Assembly: GCA_036023115.1 (NCBI GenBank)
Contig: JAYKKT010000091.1
Coordinates: 28,648,001 to 28,712,000 of the forward strand
Length of the DNA: 64,000 nucleotides
Direction: 5' to 3'
DNA from: Brasenia schreberi
Taxonomy: Eukaryota; Streptophyta; Magnoliopsida; Nymphaeales; Cabombaceae
Positions 47,984 through 59,395 of this stretch are shown here, piece by piece (positions within the stretch are counted from its first letter, which is position 1; every line of letters begins with the position of its first letter). Both the position numbers and the translations under genes were made by a program. The notes under the pieces were generated by a model that saw only the letters and a list, made by a program, of their open reading frames with translations, did not search any database and had not been told where the DNA came from.

Positions 47984-48572
47984 TTAAGTGTTGGGCAGTT
48001 AATCATCAACATGTACAAAAGATAATTATGACAGAAATGAAGTTGTTGAGATAGATGAGTGGTCATACAAGAAAAGACCTATACTAATGAGGTTATTAGA
48101 AACAAATTGGGAGTGGCATCAATAAAAGATAAAATGAGAGAATATCGTTTAAGATGGTTTGGACATATAGAAAGAAGATCAAAAGAAAAACCTATAAGAA
48201 GGTACGAAAAACTAGATTTTAAAAGTATTAAAGAAGGTAGAAGACGACCACAAAAGTATTGGAAAGAAACAATAAAAAATGATCTTGCTTATAGTGAGTT
48301 AATTGCTAACATGGCACATGATAGGGTTGTGTGGAAACAAAGAATCCATGTAGTCGACCCCGTCTAGTATGGGAAAAGGTTTAGTTGTTGTTGTAATAAT
48401 TAAAAAGAAACCTCAAAGTCAATCAATTGATAACTTAAATGAATATCAATAAAAAAACATAATACCTAGTGGCATTTGGGAGCGGAATTGGATTGCAATT
48501 AACCCTCTAAAATCTCGAACACTTTGTATATACTTGGTTAACTTTAAACGGATATTGCAACGAGTAGATGAA

Positions 48573-50290
48573 TCTTACCCTTTTTTACTTCTTCGTCATC
48601 CACAAAATTGAGAGAAAATCTAATAGTAGGGTTAAGGAAATATGCAACATACAAATCATGATGCATTTGGCAGTTTCAACTTACATCAATTATCTTCCAA
48701 ACTTTTTTAGAAGTGACCGCTTGAAGTCAAGGTTTACTTGTATTTCCAATTTAGCCTTATCTATAGCATCATATATATATAAGGCATAGCAGGCCTATCT
48801 TCACTGTCCAACATCCTCGTTACCTTAAGTAAATGTATAGTCATCCTAAAAAATGTTGTAATTTTTTCAAAAATCAGCATTGAAAATAACATCCACCATA
48901 ATAATTCCCTCACTCTTTCTGGACCAACTAATAGAGCCCCATTCATCATATGCAAACAATTTTTTCAATGCATTTTTCTGTATGACAAGACTTTACACAT
49001 TAATAACATTCGTAGCAAATCTTGTCAATGAAGGCCTAGTCAATTTTCTTTCACCAGTATGGATTCACATCAAATGCAATATGAAAGAATGATTATAAAT
49101 AAACTTTATGACATTTCTACATGCATCTATAGTCTCTTATTTCATCTATTGCACTCAAAACTTCAAGCATTAAGTCTATGCAATGTGAACACATGGAGTA
49201 CATACTAAGCATGGATGGTTCGCCTCAGGCATCTTACCAACAACTATAAAATTTGCAACATTATCAGTAATAAATTGAACAACATTTGAAGCACCTACAT
49301 CCTCAACAATTTTCTCAAAAATAAGAAGTAAATTATCTGCAGTTTTATCAATATGGAACAAGTCATATGATAAATAGTATCTCCTTGGGACAATAGACCA
49401 GGAAGTTCACCAAAGACTTACATTGACCATCTTTTCAACCATCAACCATAATAGAACATCTAGTGTCCTTCCATGACTCCCTAAATTCAAAACTCCATGC
49501 ATTAACAATATCAACCCATTCTACAGTAATGTGTCTCTCAAAGTATGAAAAATAGGGACTCTATAACCCAATCCCACATTGGTAATATCATTTGTCATAC
49601 TTTAAAAAGAAAATGAGTTTGCAACATTGAAAGGGAAGCAATTTTCATAAAAAAAATTTGGCACACTTCAATTCTACTTTCTAAATTACCTCATTTGAAG
49701 TCATAGCTGATTTAATGACTGGTTGAGCTCTAGGAATCGTACGTGAGAAAAAATGAAGGCATCCCACTACTTTTGGCTCTAGTTCCTCCTAAGTACCCCT
49801 CGTAGGCATCGAGCGAGTAGGATCTCTTATAGTGGAATAAGAGTCAACTCTACTACTACTACCACTAGAACTTACACTCTTTCCCTTTTCTCGCCTTCTC
49901 CCCTCTTTAGCCGTCTCTTCTTTCATCGAAGCTGCACCATGAAATTCATCACCATACATCCCTTCATAAGCATCCTTAAATGGTTGAGAGATATCTCAAC
50001 CACCTATTTATACCCTCTCTCACTCTTAATCTCTTCTTCTCCTTTGAAGCCTCCAATACCTTCTCAATCTCATATTTATGCTTCGAGAACACACACTCGT
50101 TCACAATCCTATTGGTGGTGGTGTTTCATACGAAAAATATCACCATGCTTAAATGTCCAACATCCTTCTTGGTTCTTGCATGGTGGTGTTTCATACGAAA
50201 AATATCACCATGCTTTACTACATTACAAAACACACACTCGTTCACAATCCTATTGCCTTCGTACATCGGGGTACAATATTTCTATATTGG
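48573..50290 (-). pseudogene. hAT-family transposase, decayed
   Basis: Reading downward from 50258: BED zinc finger GNRIVNECVFC, HGDIFRMKHHHARTKKDVGH (C-x2-C and His residues kept); a low-complexity Ser-rich linker (about 49860-49830); WKDTRCSIMVDG and SLVNFLVYCPKEIL; then DKTADNLLLIFEKIVEDVGA, VVQFITDNVANFIVVGKM and CTPCVHIA (the DUF659-like catalytic region of plant hAT); IDACRNVIKFIYNHS-like, RPSLTRFATNV-like, SEDRPAMPYIYDAI, and HHDLYVAYFLNPTIRF. Numerous frameshifts. The hATC dimerisation end is lost below 48573. No terminal inverted repeats could be fixed. Confidence 0.82.
50091..50257 (-). repeat. Rearranged partial duplication inside the hAT BED exon
   Basis: Block A (acactcgttcacaatcctat) occurs at 50094 and 50236; block B (gtgtttcatacgaaaaatat) at 50121 and 50187. 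The order along the plus strand is A-B-B-A, all in direct orientation, so the second copy is permuted. Confidence 0.8.
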
Positions 50291-50639
50291 ATCGACCCGA
50301 TCGAAAGCCATTAAGACGAGAGTGGACAATCAACAAGAAAAAAAATGCTTTTTATGGGTTAAGAATCAGGAAAACTGTAAAAACCCCAAATTTTTAAGTG
50401 AAAAATCGGGTAGAATGGAAAAAGAAAGGGGTATGTCACAGATTTGACAAAAACCCTAGAGATGGAGAGTTAGATTGGGTGAAATACTTAGAATCTTGTA
50501 AATAAACCACAAAATCAGCAAGAACAAGGATGAGAAAAAGATTTGGGAGTAAGGGAATGGCATGAAAAAGGGTTTGAAAAGAAGCATAAATGATTTACGC
50601 AATTTCGGATTCTCAAAATTTATATACAAAAGAATCAAC

Positions 50640-50765
50640 ATTGACTCGTACAATACGACACGATAAATCGCTTATTACGACACATGTACATGTATTGTAT
50701 AGTATACTCATACGATACACAATAAAATTGTATCTATCATACAATATGATACAATTTTTACAACA
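50640..50765. repeat. Palindromic GTATCG/CGATAC repeat, copy
   Basis: It contains cgtacaatacgacacgata, tgtattgtatagtatactc and atacgatacac, self-complementary words shared with copies near 13050, 14970, 28760, 29570 and 60690. Confidence 0.65.
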
Positions 50766-50860
50766 TTGGCCTTGGGAACCAGTAAAATCCACAAGAATCT
50801 TCTCCTTCCACTTGTATTTGTTCTCGAGGACCTTCACCCAAAGTGTTGAGGCTTTAATCA

Positions 50861-51267
50861 GATGTGGTTTCAAGAAGCATTATACGTATCATAAGTATCA
50901 GTAAGGTTTGTTTCGCAAGTCTCCTACTACGGTAAGCTTATAATAAGGTCCCTTACAGATGTGGTTTCAAGAAGCATTATATGTATCATAAGTATCAGTA
51001 AGGTTTGTTTGGAAAGGCTCCTGCTACGATAAGCTTATTAAAAGGCATCTTATAATAAGGCATTATACGTATCATAAGTATCAATAAGGTTTGTTTCGCA
51101 AGGCTCTTGCTACGATAAGCTTATAATGAGGCATCTTATAATAAGGTCCCTTACAGATGTGGTTTTAAGAAGCATTATACGTATCATAAGTATCAGTAAT
51201 GTTTGTTTCGCAAGGCTCCTGCTACGGTAAGCTTATAATAAGGCATCTTATAATAAGGTCCCTTACA
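50861..51267. repeat. Four tandem ~100-bp repeats
   Basis: Units 50861-50957, 50958-51060, 51061-51155 and 51156-51267 share cattatacgtatcataagta, aaggtttgtttcgcaagg, taagcttataataagg and gtcccttaca. Unit 3 lacks the leading gatgtggtttcaagaag; the phrase aaggcatcttat varies among units. Confidence 0.95.
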
Positions 51268-51419
51268 GATACTAGAGCAAATAGCAGCCCCTTATGTATA
51301 ACTACTTAAGCCAGATGAGAGGAAACCCTCATGTCCAAATATTCTTTTCCTTATTTTTGTTGTTGTCGAGGGATAACAAAGAAGTTAAAATTGAAATGCA
51401 ATTCATTCAATTTGAAGTG

Positions 51420-51965
51420 TGTAGTATTAGTGTTGCAAATAGATGCAAGAAGCGATGGAGAAGTTAAAGACAGAACTAATATTCTATAACTGAATGAAGA
51501 GGCACATAAGGTTATTTGTGACACAAGATGCTAGATAAAAGGTAAATACTATAAAGAAGCAATAGGACCATAAAAGCTTTACAATGACAAATGTTGAGAA
51601 GAAGATGTCTATAGCAGAAACAAAGATGTTGAGATGGATGATCAGAGCCATAATGAGACTATTGGTAAGAAAATTGGTGGGACACCTATAAAAGGCATAA
51701 TGAGGAATTAAGATGGCTTGGACACTGGAAGAGATGGCCATGTGGAGCCCTATTTAAAAGACATGAGAGACTAGATGAATACTTCAAAAGAGGGAGAGGA
51801 ATGCCTCAAAAATGTCAACAAAAAAATAAAGCATGGTCTTGCTTTTGAGAGTTACATGCTAATAAATAGAAGTTTGAGCACAATGGTGACTAATAATTGA
51901 TATAGCCAACCTGCTTAGTGTGGGGAAGGGCTTGGATTCGATTTTGGTTTTCCAGAGAGAAAAAA
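51420..51965 (+). mobile_element. RTE LINE 3' region, old degenerate copy
   Basis: DGEVKDRTNIL parallels DGDVTHRIN of the other copies; further on RWLGHWKRWPCGALFKRHER and RGRGMPQKCQQKNKAW match the C-terminal LRWFGHI...RRGRPKK region; the end cttagtgtggggaagggctt matches the RTE tail. It is a different, older subfamily from the 15147 copy. Confidence 0.7.
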
Positions 51966-51994
51966 GAAAATAAATTACTCTTCAAAAACGAGTG

Positions 51995-52800
51995 AACAAC
52001 AACAACAATAACAACAACAACAACTAAGCCTTTTCCTATACTAGACGGGGTCGGCTACATGGATTCTTTATTTCCACAGATGCCTTTCGTGTGTAATGTT
52101 AGCGGTTAACTCACAATAAGCTAGATCATTCTTTATTGTTTCTTTCCAACACTTTTGTGGTCGTCCTCTAGATCTTTTAATACTTTCCAAATTTAGTTTT
52201 TCATACCTTCTTATAGGTTCTTCTTTTGATCTTCTTTTTATATGTCCAAATCATCTTAAACGATATTCTCTCATTTTATCTTCTATTGGTGCCACTCCCA
52301 ATTTGTTTCTAATAACCTCATTATGTATAGGTCTTTTCTTGTATGGCCACTCATCTATCTCAACAACTTCATTTCTGTCACAACTATCTTTTGTACATGT
52401 TGATGATTAACTGCCCAACACTTAAAACCATAAAACATGGCAGGTCTAATTGATGCTCTATAATATTTACCTTTTACCTTTAATGGTATATTCTTATCGC
52501 AAATAATACCTGATGTTCCTCTCCATTTTAACCAACCAGCATTAATTCTATGCGTAACATCTCCATCAATCCTTCCATCACTCTGAAAAATTAACCCTAG
52601 ATATTTAAAACTTTCCTTTTGGGGGATGTAATGTGTGCCAATTTTAATTTCTATGTCCTCTGAGGCAACTAAATGATTAAACTTACATTCCATATATTTT
52701 GTCTTTGTTCTACTAAGTCGGAGGCCTTTGGCCCTTTGCTTTCTAATGTTTCTCTCCATAATTCATATTTTCTATTAACTTTTTCCTTAGACTCCTCCAC
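51995..52800 (-). mobile_element. RTE LINE, 3' portion
   Basis: It starts with caacaacaataacaacaaca (reverse of the RTE tail). The minus strand encodes VVTEMKLLR, GYKCWAVNHQHVQK-like FKCWAVNHQHVQKI, YRASIRPAMFYG, KYLGLIFQSDGRIDGDVTHR, MECKFNHLVASEDIEIKIGT and GLRLSRTKTK. 5' truncated at about 52800. It is closely similar to 43400-48395. Confidence 0.88.
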
Positions 52801-52805
52801 TAATA

Positions 52806-54650
52806 ATGTGATCATCTTTTTCCTTATTCATTTGAACATGGATTTAGGTAAAAGGTAAGGTAAGGAAACTTGCTCTACCTGACATGATTTCCCCAATAAA
52901 TAGACCAAGCTAAACTTGTTGGTTAGATTTAGTTGACATCACAGGGACACTTCTAAACGGCAGTGGCACCCACACTACTACGTCAACATTAGTGCATTGA
53001 CATATTGAGATGGCAATGAAGTCCCTTCCCTCATTCCCTCTCGCGATTTAACTTCTAAAATGGTCTCAGGTAGATGGTTTGAAGTTCCCAGGAGGCACCA
53101 ATTTTTCATGAGGGTGATATAATATCCTTTTAGGATTTAGATATTTTCCTTTGTTTGCAAGTAACATAGTAGTTTATATTCAGGAAGCAATTGCGCTTGA
53201 GTTAGTTTCTGGTTGTGATGTCTTAGTAACTTGAATAGAACTTGCATTTCTTAAAGTGGCCTATTTTGATGATCCATTTCTAACTTGATGCTTAACGGTC
53301 TGAAGCCACCACAACATGGAATCCACTAAATTCACCTATATGCACCTTTTTTCTAATAAACTTATAACAAACACTAAAACAAATCCGTGTGCATTTGAAC
53401 CTACAGAAATTACTTGGGTAAAAACTCATTACAGAATCTCTAAATGTGTCGGCTTTTAGTTAGGTAACAAAACATGACACCAGAAAACCAGGAAATTCAA
53501 ACAACCAACTCTTGCCAACAAATTTCAAACATGGGTGAGACTTAGCAAAGAACAGAAAATTGATGATGGAAAGAAGTTTCTTTACATAACAGGACTTGCC
53601 TAATTCCTACAAGAGAAAACAACAATAACTAAGCCTTTTCCCATACTAGATGGGGAGCTACAAGAGGAAACAATGGACAATAATGTTAAGATATCCTCAG
53701 TATTTCAAAGCACCAATATTTTTGCTGTTGTTCAACAAAAAAAAGCAGGAAATTCCTAATGATGCCAATGAGAAAAAGACACCTCTCAGCATATGTAGCA
53801 CCTAGAATTGTTTTTTTTTTTTCAAAGAAGGAACTTTTCCTGCTTTGTTGGTAAAGAAGAAATTTGATGTATACGGATATATCTTGAGTTTACCGCTATA
53901 GGGGAAAAAGATTATACTACAGTTCATCCCGAGCTTTTGCTTCCAGAGATTCTTCTATTCATAAGCAAGATATGTTACAATGCCATTAACAGGGTCCAAA
54001 TGAGAGTGAACTAAACATCAACGCCAGAAGTGGTATCCTCGATGTCTGATAAACTTCATCTTACTAAATGTGAAGGAAAAAAGACACTACGAAGCAATGG
54101 AGACCAAAGGTGCTTATTGCAATAATTCTGAAAGGCTGTAGATAGCAAAATATACCAAAGGTGCCTATTGCAGTAATTCTGAAGGCTCTAGATATAAACT
54201 AGAGGGCAACTGAATGAATCCAATAGCTTAGATGTTGAAGGAGAGGTTAAACCGCTCATCAGAATTTGAAAGCAGTTTTACAAATGATGAACCATTAAGA
54301 ATACACAAGATTTGTGCTTAATGCCCAATCTACTTTCGATGACACAGTCCTATACACTAAGAAACAGGCAAATTATTATATTTACAGCAAAGATATGCAC
54401 ATCCCCATATATTAAACCTCTTGAGTAGGCAAAGTTTTCACTGTACTAAGACTTCTTGTTCTCAAAGCCAATTTAGTCCCTGCCGGAATGTCGATATATG
54501 GGGGAGAAAATGACCCATAGACTCTCTCCGCTACCGAACAGTTTCAGAATACACGGATCATTTACACTAAAAGAATGTCACGAAAGTCAAAGCTAAAACC
54601 AAGCAAACGATTTGAAAAGAGAAAAATAAAATAGCAGGAAGAAGATCAAC
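52806..54650. other. No gene recognised apart from the RTE tail scrap
   Basis: Probably intron or 3' part of the gene whose first exon is at 54657-54723, since that gene runs to lower coordinates. A phrase ccaaaggtgcctattgca(g)taattctgaa is duplicated at about 54107 and 54155. Confidence 0.3.
53625..53660 (-). mobile_element. RTE LINE 3'-tail scrap
   Basis: aacaacaataactaagcctt and ttcccatactagatgggg, the very end of the RTE element, with no coding part. Confidence 0.6.
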
Positions 54651-54656
54651 ACTCAC

Positions 54657-54723
54657 GAGAGACCGCGAGACTCTTCTCATCGACTGAAGGAGCCGATTTT
54701 GGAGCTCGTTTTCGATTGCCCAT
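54657..54723 (-). CDS. First coding exon of an unidentified gene
   Basis: ATG at 54723, then MGNRKRAPKSAPSVDEKSLA VSR and a strong donor GTGAGT at 54656-54651. The basic start and the clean donor, following a CpG-rich leader, look like a real exon. I do not recognise the protein and found no second exon between 52800 and 54650, so later exons may be interrupted or lie further down. Confidence 0.5.
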
Positions 54724-55145
54724 TTGCGTTATCTCTCCCTCATGAACAAACACAAAACACCTCGAGATCGCCCGTTACGCGAATCTTACCCGTAGATTCC
54801 AATATCGTCAAATTCTGCAAGTTGGGGATCGACCACCCAGATTAATGCGACAGCACGAAGGAAGAGAAAGCCCAAAAGAAATTCGCTGTTGCTTAACCGT
54901 CGATCTAACGAGAACAAGAGTTGGAATCGAAAGGGAGGTAGAAAGACGGCAGCGTGGGCGGGTTGCTTGCGCGCAAAGGGCAAAGGAGGAGATCTCAGGG
55001 AATTAACAAAGAGGGGGAGATGGTGAGTGTTCGGCTCTCGCTCTCTCTCTAAATAGAAGTTGCCTATACGCAAAACATAACTTGGAAGGAACTGAAGCTT
55101 GGGTGCCAATTTAGTTGGAACGGAAAGAAAGATTTCGCCCACAGT
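54724..55145 (-). promoter_or_regulatory. CpG-rich 5' UTR/promoter region of the unidentified gene
   Basis: This interval is much richer in G+C and CpG than its AT-rich surroundings and lies directly upstream of ATG 54723. A CT-rich tract (ctctctctct on the sense of the plus strand at 55039-55050) is typical of plant core promoters and leaders. A 118-codon minus-strand frame (54786-55142) has no family match and is probably leader sequence. Confidence 0.45.
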
Positions 55146-55232
55146 TATGTCAGGTTGTAAAATCTCTCTAACTGCCTTCCAATCGTGGGGTTTGCATTTC
55201 CAATAGCTTCCCTTCAGAGCACATAAAACACA

Positions 55233-55300
55233 CAGGCGTATATATAGATATAGATATGGATATAGATATAGATATAGATGTAGATGTAGATGTAGAGAGA
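55233..55300. repeat. (GATATA)n / (GATGTA)n microsatellite
   Basis: Direct run of gatata followed by gatgta units and gagaga. Confidence 0.9.
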
Positions 55301-56066
55301 GAGAAGGATAAATTGCATGATCGTTCTAACTTCTTTTACCGTTCGATATTTGAAATTAACGGTAAAAATTTAAGTTATCACATGTGATGTAGATTATGTG
55401 TTAATACAAAATATGATATTTTTAATTCAATTTTTTATAGTTGATTTCAAAAATTGAATTATAAAAATATTTATACAAAATTACCAATCAAAAGATATTA
55501 TTTATTTACTACTTATATATATATATATGAAGGAAAGGCTGAAGGAAATGCATGCCACTGACAAGGAACTCGTGAACTTTTAGCTTCTGAGTCTAATCCC
55601 TAGTCAGGTGAGTTATTGTTGTTTGTGCTAAACTGAGTCAAGTATCCCGAGTATCCTATTGTGGTCGCCCTATGCGAAATCTAGCAACCATATCCTGTTT
55701 GATTCGAAACTTTATTCACACAAAAACACATTAGAGAGAGATACGCACATGGCACACTAAGTTATATTATGAAAAGCTCAAATACCCTAAAAGGTGATGA
55801 TATATTTGCATATACATTATTATTTTGGAGAACGAAATGAATACTTTTTTACAATTTAAATTTAAAGGACCTTTCTAAGTAATTTTTAACTTTTCTCCTT
55901 TGACATTTTTTTAAACTCAAAAAGGCATCATATATTTTCAGAAAAACCCTTTGTTTAAGTTATTCCAACATCTCATAACGAATATTTTTCATTGTCACGA
56001 TGATTCAAAAGGTTGGGCTTTTTGTCAATTAGATCAAATGACGTGTTTATTTGAACTTTAACAAGT
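55301..56066. other. AT-rich sequence, no gene recognised
   Basis: Contains a tatata run near 55517 and no coding signature. Confidence 0.3.
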
Positions 56067-56312
56067 TTGTTATATATTGCCTTGAGTTAAAGTTAACCAG
56101 CGTTAATTGGACAGTTTTTGAAGGGAGGGATTGTTTGTCAATAAAGTTCTCTAAGATATTAGAGTTATCAAAAGAAAGAAAATAATCCTCTTTTTGTGAA
56201 ATTCTACCGGAAGCAAACCGTTCGCCTCAAGTGACTCTTCGTCTTATTTGAGCTTTCTCCAACCATTCGTCGTGAATCAATCAGCTTATGTGCTTGACAT
56301 TGGTATCAAAGC
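56067..56312 (+). mobile_element. 5' LTR end plus primer-binding site of a retrotransposon remnant
   Basis: A segment running tgttatatattgcc...tgcttgaca is followed by t and TGGTATCAAAGC at 56301-56312, an initiator-Met-type PBS. No gag-pol was recognised to the right and no second LTR was found, so this is a fragment. Confidence 0.55.
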
Positions 56313-59055
56313 TTCAAACGGTCCTCGGCAACCTGAAGCAAGTTAAATGACCCCGTTACATTCGCATAAAAATAGAGAACAATCTATAAGTTTAAGTGAC
56401 AATTCTGCACATATTCTTTTGCAAAAGTTTCAGAATTGTATACAGCAAGGATTTACTGTTTTTGCCTAGCTATAATAGAGATATTTCTAAATTACTTAAC
56501 ATGCAAATTTACTTTTCTACCCATTCAACTTGTAGAATATTTCAAGAACCTGCTAAGCCGGAAAATTAATCTCTGACCAAGGTATAAACTTTTTTCATTT
56601 TTCTGACCAGAATTGTAAAGGTAAGCCTATTTTGTCTTAGATTTGTAGAAGAAACCGCACTCTTATTGATATAATATTTCCTTCTGTAACCCTTTTATTT
56701 TTTTTCCTAACTGAGTCCTAATCCTTTTTTCTTGTGAAATATGAAGGCGCACCTTTGATTCCCATGCATCTCATGAAATCAATTAAGAGGGCCCTTCTTC
56801 CTGGTTTCTCAAATGTTTGTTATCAAGGGATGAAAGTGACCACTAGATAACGAATTCAAACTCTCCCATTGCTTGTTTTCTCTATTCATAGGATTCGAGA
56901 TGGAGACCGTTTTAAGAGAAATCTGTTGACACTTGCTGAAAAACTAAAAAGTGGTTATATGTTATGAGTTGTTGAATCTTGATCCTATTGAAAGGGACTT
57001 GTATGGAAGTTAGGTCGTCAACGTCCCGAGGAAGACGACGATCTTGATCCTGTGATCCCTGGGATATTGTAATTCAGACGATCTCATCATATAACATACG
57101 AATTATTTTCTTAGATATAAATCTCAGGAATCATAAGATCATTGAAATATACTAGGTGACAACATGAGAACAATCATATGTCAAAGACATGAATAATATG
57201 ATTATCATGATATATATTATAGGATTCCTATTATATATATATATAGAGAGAGAGAGAGGGAGTGGTTCATACTCAATTTATTCATCACTCAAAGATCTTC
57301 ATTGTTAGATCGACGAGATCAATTGTGAAAAATCGAATTTAAAAAGGTGAAATGTATAATTTGCATTAAATGTGAAATACGAAAAATATAATAATATATT
57401 TTTCTTTTTAAATTCAACTCCTACTATTGATCAAGTTGATCAAACAGTAGAAATGTTTGAGTAGATTTAAGCATATACCACTATCTCTCTCTAATATATA
57501 TATAATGTCTTTTAGTACGTAATCTTACATAAATAAATTCATCATTCAATCTCTTAGATCAACCGTGGAGATGTATATATAAGATTTATGTACCAAAAGA
57601 TATTATAGATTTAGGACTTCTCTCTCTCTCTATATATATATATAAAGAGAGAGGGGGAGAGAGTGGCATAAGAGAAAACTTATATTGTTGGTCAAGTTTA
57701 CGCTCTTAGAGATGTCATGGTCAAGTTTTTATTTTATTAGGAGAGATGCCTTTGGCAAGAGTTACTTCAACGTAAAAGGTTCATATTTATTTATTTGTTT
57801 GAGTGCATCATGGTTTCTATAAAGCCACTACTCGTAGTGCAATCTACGTTTATTGAAATTGTATATATTTTAATAGAGTTTTTAAGCATAAAGACCTAAC
57901 CCAGTTGCCACAAACCTCGCTGCGTGGTGAGGTTATTGGTTTTTGCTGTCATTTAAAAATCTATTACGGATAAAAATGTCGCAATCAAAGATTAGTTTTT
58001 TGAAACAAGGTCACATCATTTTCTCAACCTAAGGAAATAATTGGGTTTTAGAAGTATAATTTCACAGCGGCGTATGCGGAAAACCTTTTAAGATGAGGCA
58101 AGTGGGTTATAGTTCTACCCAACCGTGGGATTTACTGTTACTTTTTCATTTTTTTTAATGTATAGACCGCACAAATAGCCCAAGGAAAGGGCGAAAATGA
58201 ATCAAAAAGATTCATGTGAGGTTCACGAAGAGAGAGTAGAAGTTATTGAATTATGGGAAGATAATCTACCTGCATTATTAGATAATCAAAAATGATTTTG
58301 AATACTGTTTGTAATTCAGAAAAAACTATGTGGAGGAGTGTTTGACAGTTTGAAAAAACGCAGGCCCATTTACATAAAGTGGAAACGGAGGTGAGCTTCG
58401 AGCGAATGGATACATTGAACAAGGAAAGAGGAATTTAATAGCTTATAATTGTATCGTGATCTCTCTATTATATGCAACAGATTCAACCATGGGCACCCCA
58501 CCTCAATTTAGATCCATGAAGTGTTTTTCGTTTCGTAATACCAATTAAAGCATCAACTTGTCAAAGTGATGCATTTCCGTACAAACCTGCTGATGCTGAA
58601 AAATTGAAAGGATTACGTGACAAACATTCCAGAGCCTTAAGAGAGGGAACACATGACAAAACCTCGAGAGACAACAATAAAACCAAAATTAGTGTACACC
58701 TCAGTCATTCCTCCCCCGAAGACAAAGTTATTTTCTTCATCTTTTTGGTGCTTCTATCTTTTCATTTCTAACTTGAAGAAACCACAATCCCAAAGGTTCA
58801 AAACAATAGTTGGAATCCTGTAACAGGAGAAAGTTAGGATCTATAACTAATGCTTGTTGGTTGATATGAACTGCTTCACACCCAAAAAGATGAGCCAACT
58901 AACATCAAGCCGAGCTTCCAGATGGAACTCCTCTTTTGTTTCTCAACAACGAAGTCAAACCAAAACTGATTGCCCTAGATTGGAATAAGTTGATAGGTAC
59001 GTTCCCATGCCCCTCCCGGGTGGCAAGACGGGAGGAATGGCCTCACGACGTACAG
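56313..59055. other. No gene recognised
   Basis: AT-rich with TA and GA microsatellites near 57230-57265 and 57620-57662, each followed by similar agagag text and sequence with tcaatttgttcatc-like words (57270 and 57540), suggesting a repeated unit. A possible retroelement interior continues from the PBS at 56301. Confidence 0.3.

Positions 59056-59121
<66 letters not shown>
59056..59121. repeat. (GA)n microsatellite, about 66 bases
   Basis: Uninterrupted ag dinucleotide run. Open frames across it on both strands are artefacts. Confidence 0.97.
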
Positions 59122-59124
<3 letters not shown>

Positions 59125-59311
59125 TTTGATTTGTTTTTGCATACTCTGGCACATGCACCCTGTTATGCACTCATTTAAAAATGAAAGCACAACCATTATT
59201 TGTGTGCTCTTTTAACGTTTCTAATACCCTTTCCAAATTTGTAAATGACCTACTGATCAGCACTTTTAAATGGATGCACAACAGTGTGCATGTGTCAAAA
59301 TGCACAAGAAA

Positions 59312-59316
<5 letters not shown>

Positions 59317-59388
<72 letters not shown>
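59317..59388. repeat. (TA)n microsatellite, about 70 bases
   Basis: Uninterrupted at dinucleotide run ending atacatgtacatat. The same flanking words (tgcacaa/tgcac, acatgc) as at the GA run suggest related context. Confidence 0.97.

Positions 59389-59395
<7 letters not shown>

Larger units (their letters stand above)
42800..48395 (+). mobile_element. RTE-clade LINE interrupted by a copia element
   Basis: Left part 42800-43733: NYRGIKLMSHTMKLWKRIIE, KKDLHMIFIDIKKAYDRV, TYINLIRDMYASAKICVRTY, GLHQGSTLSSYLFIMVIDEL, an altered catalytic box FVDG for FADD, and YLGSVFQSDGRIDGDVTHRI. After the insertion (right part 47989-48395) it resumes CWAVNHQHVQK, then EVIRNKLGVASIKDKM, YRLRWFGHIERRSKEKPIRR and RVVWKQRIHVVDPV, and ends with the RTE tail gttgttgttgtaa. 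Removing the insertion gives one continuous alignment with the copies at 15147 and 52010. Stops show it is dead. Confidence 0.9.

Noticed and set aside
50861..51267. CRISPR-like array
   Set aside because: Eukaryotic context, units ~100 bases with no short-repeat/unique-spacer pattern; ordinary minisatellite.
55540..55620. Possible tRNA-derived SINE near aaggaactcgtgaac
   Set aside because: No convincing A and B boxes at the right spacing and no tail.
58936..59196. Arg/Glu and Ser/Leu repeat proteins across the GA run
   Set aside because: Frames are kept open by the dinucleotide repeat itself.
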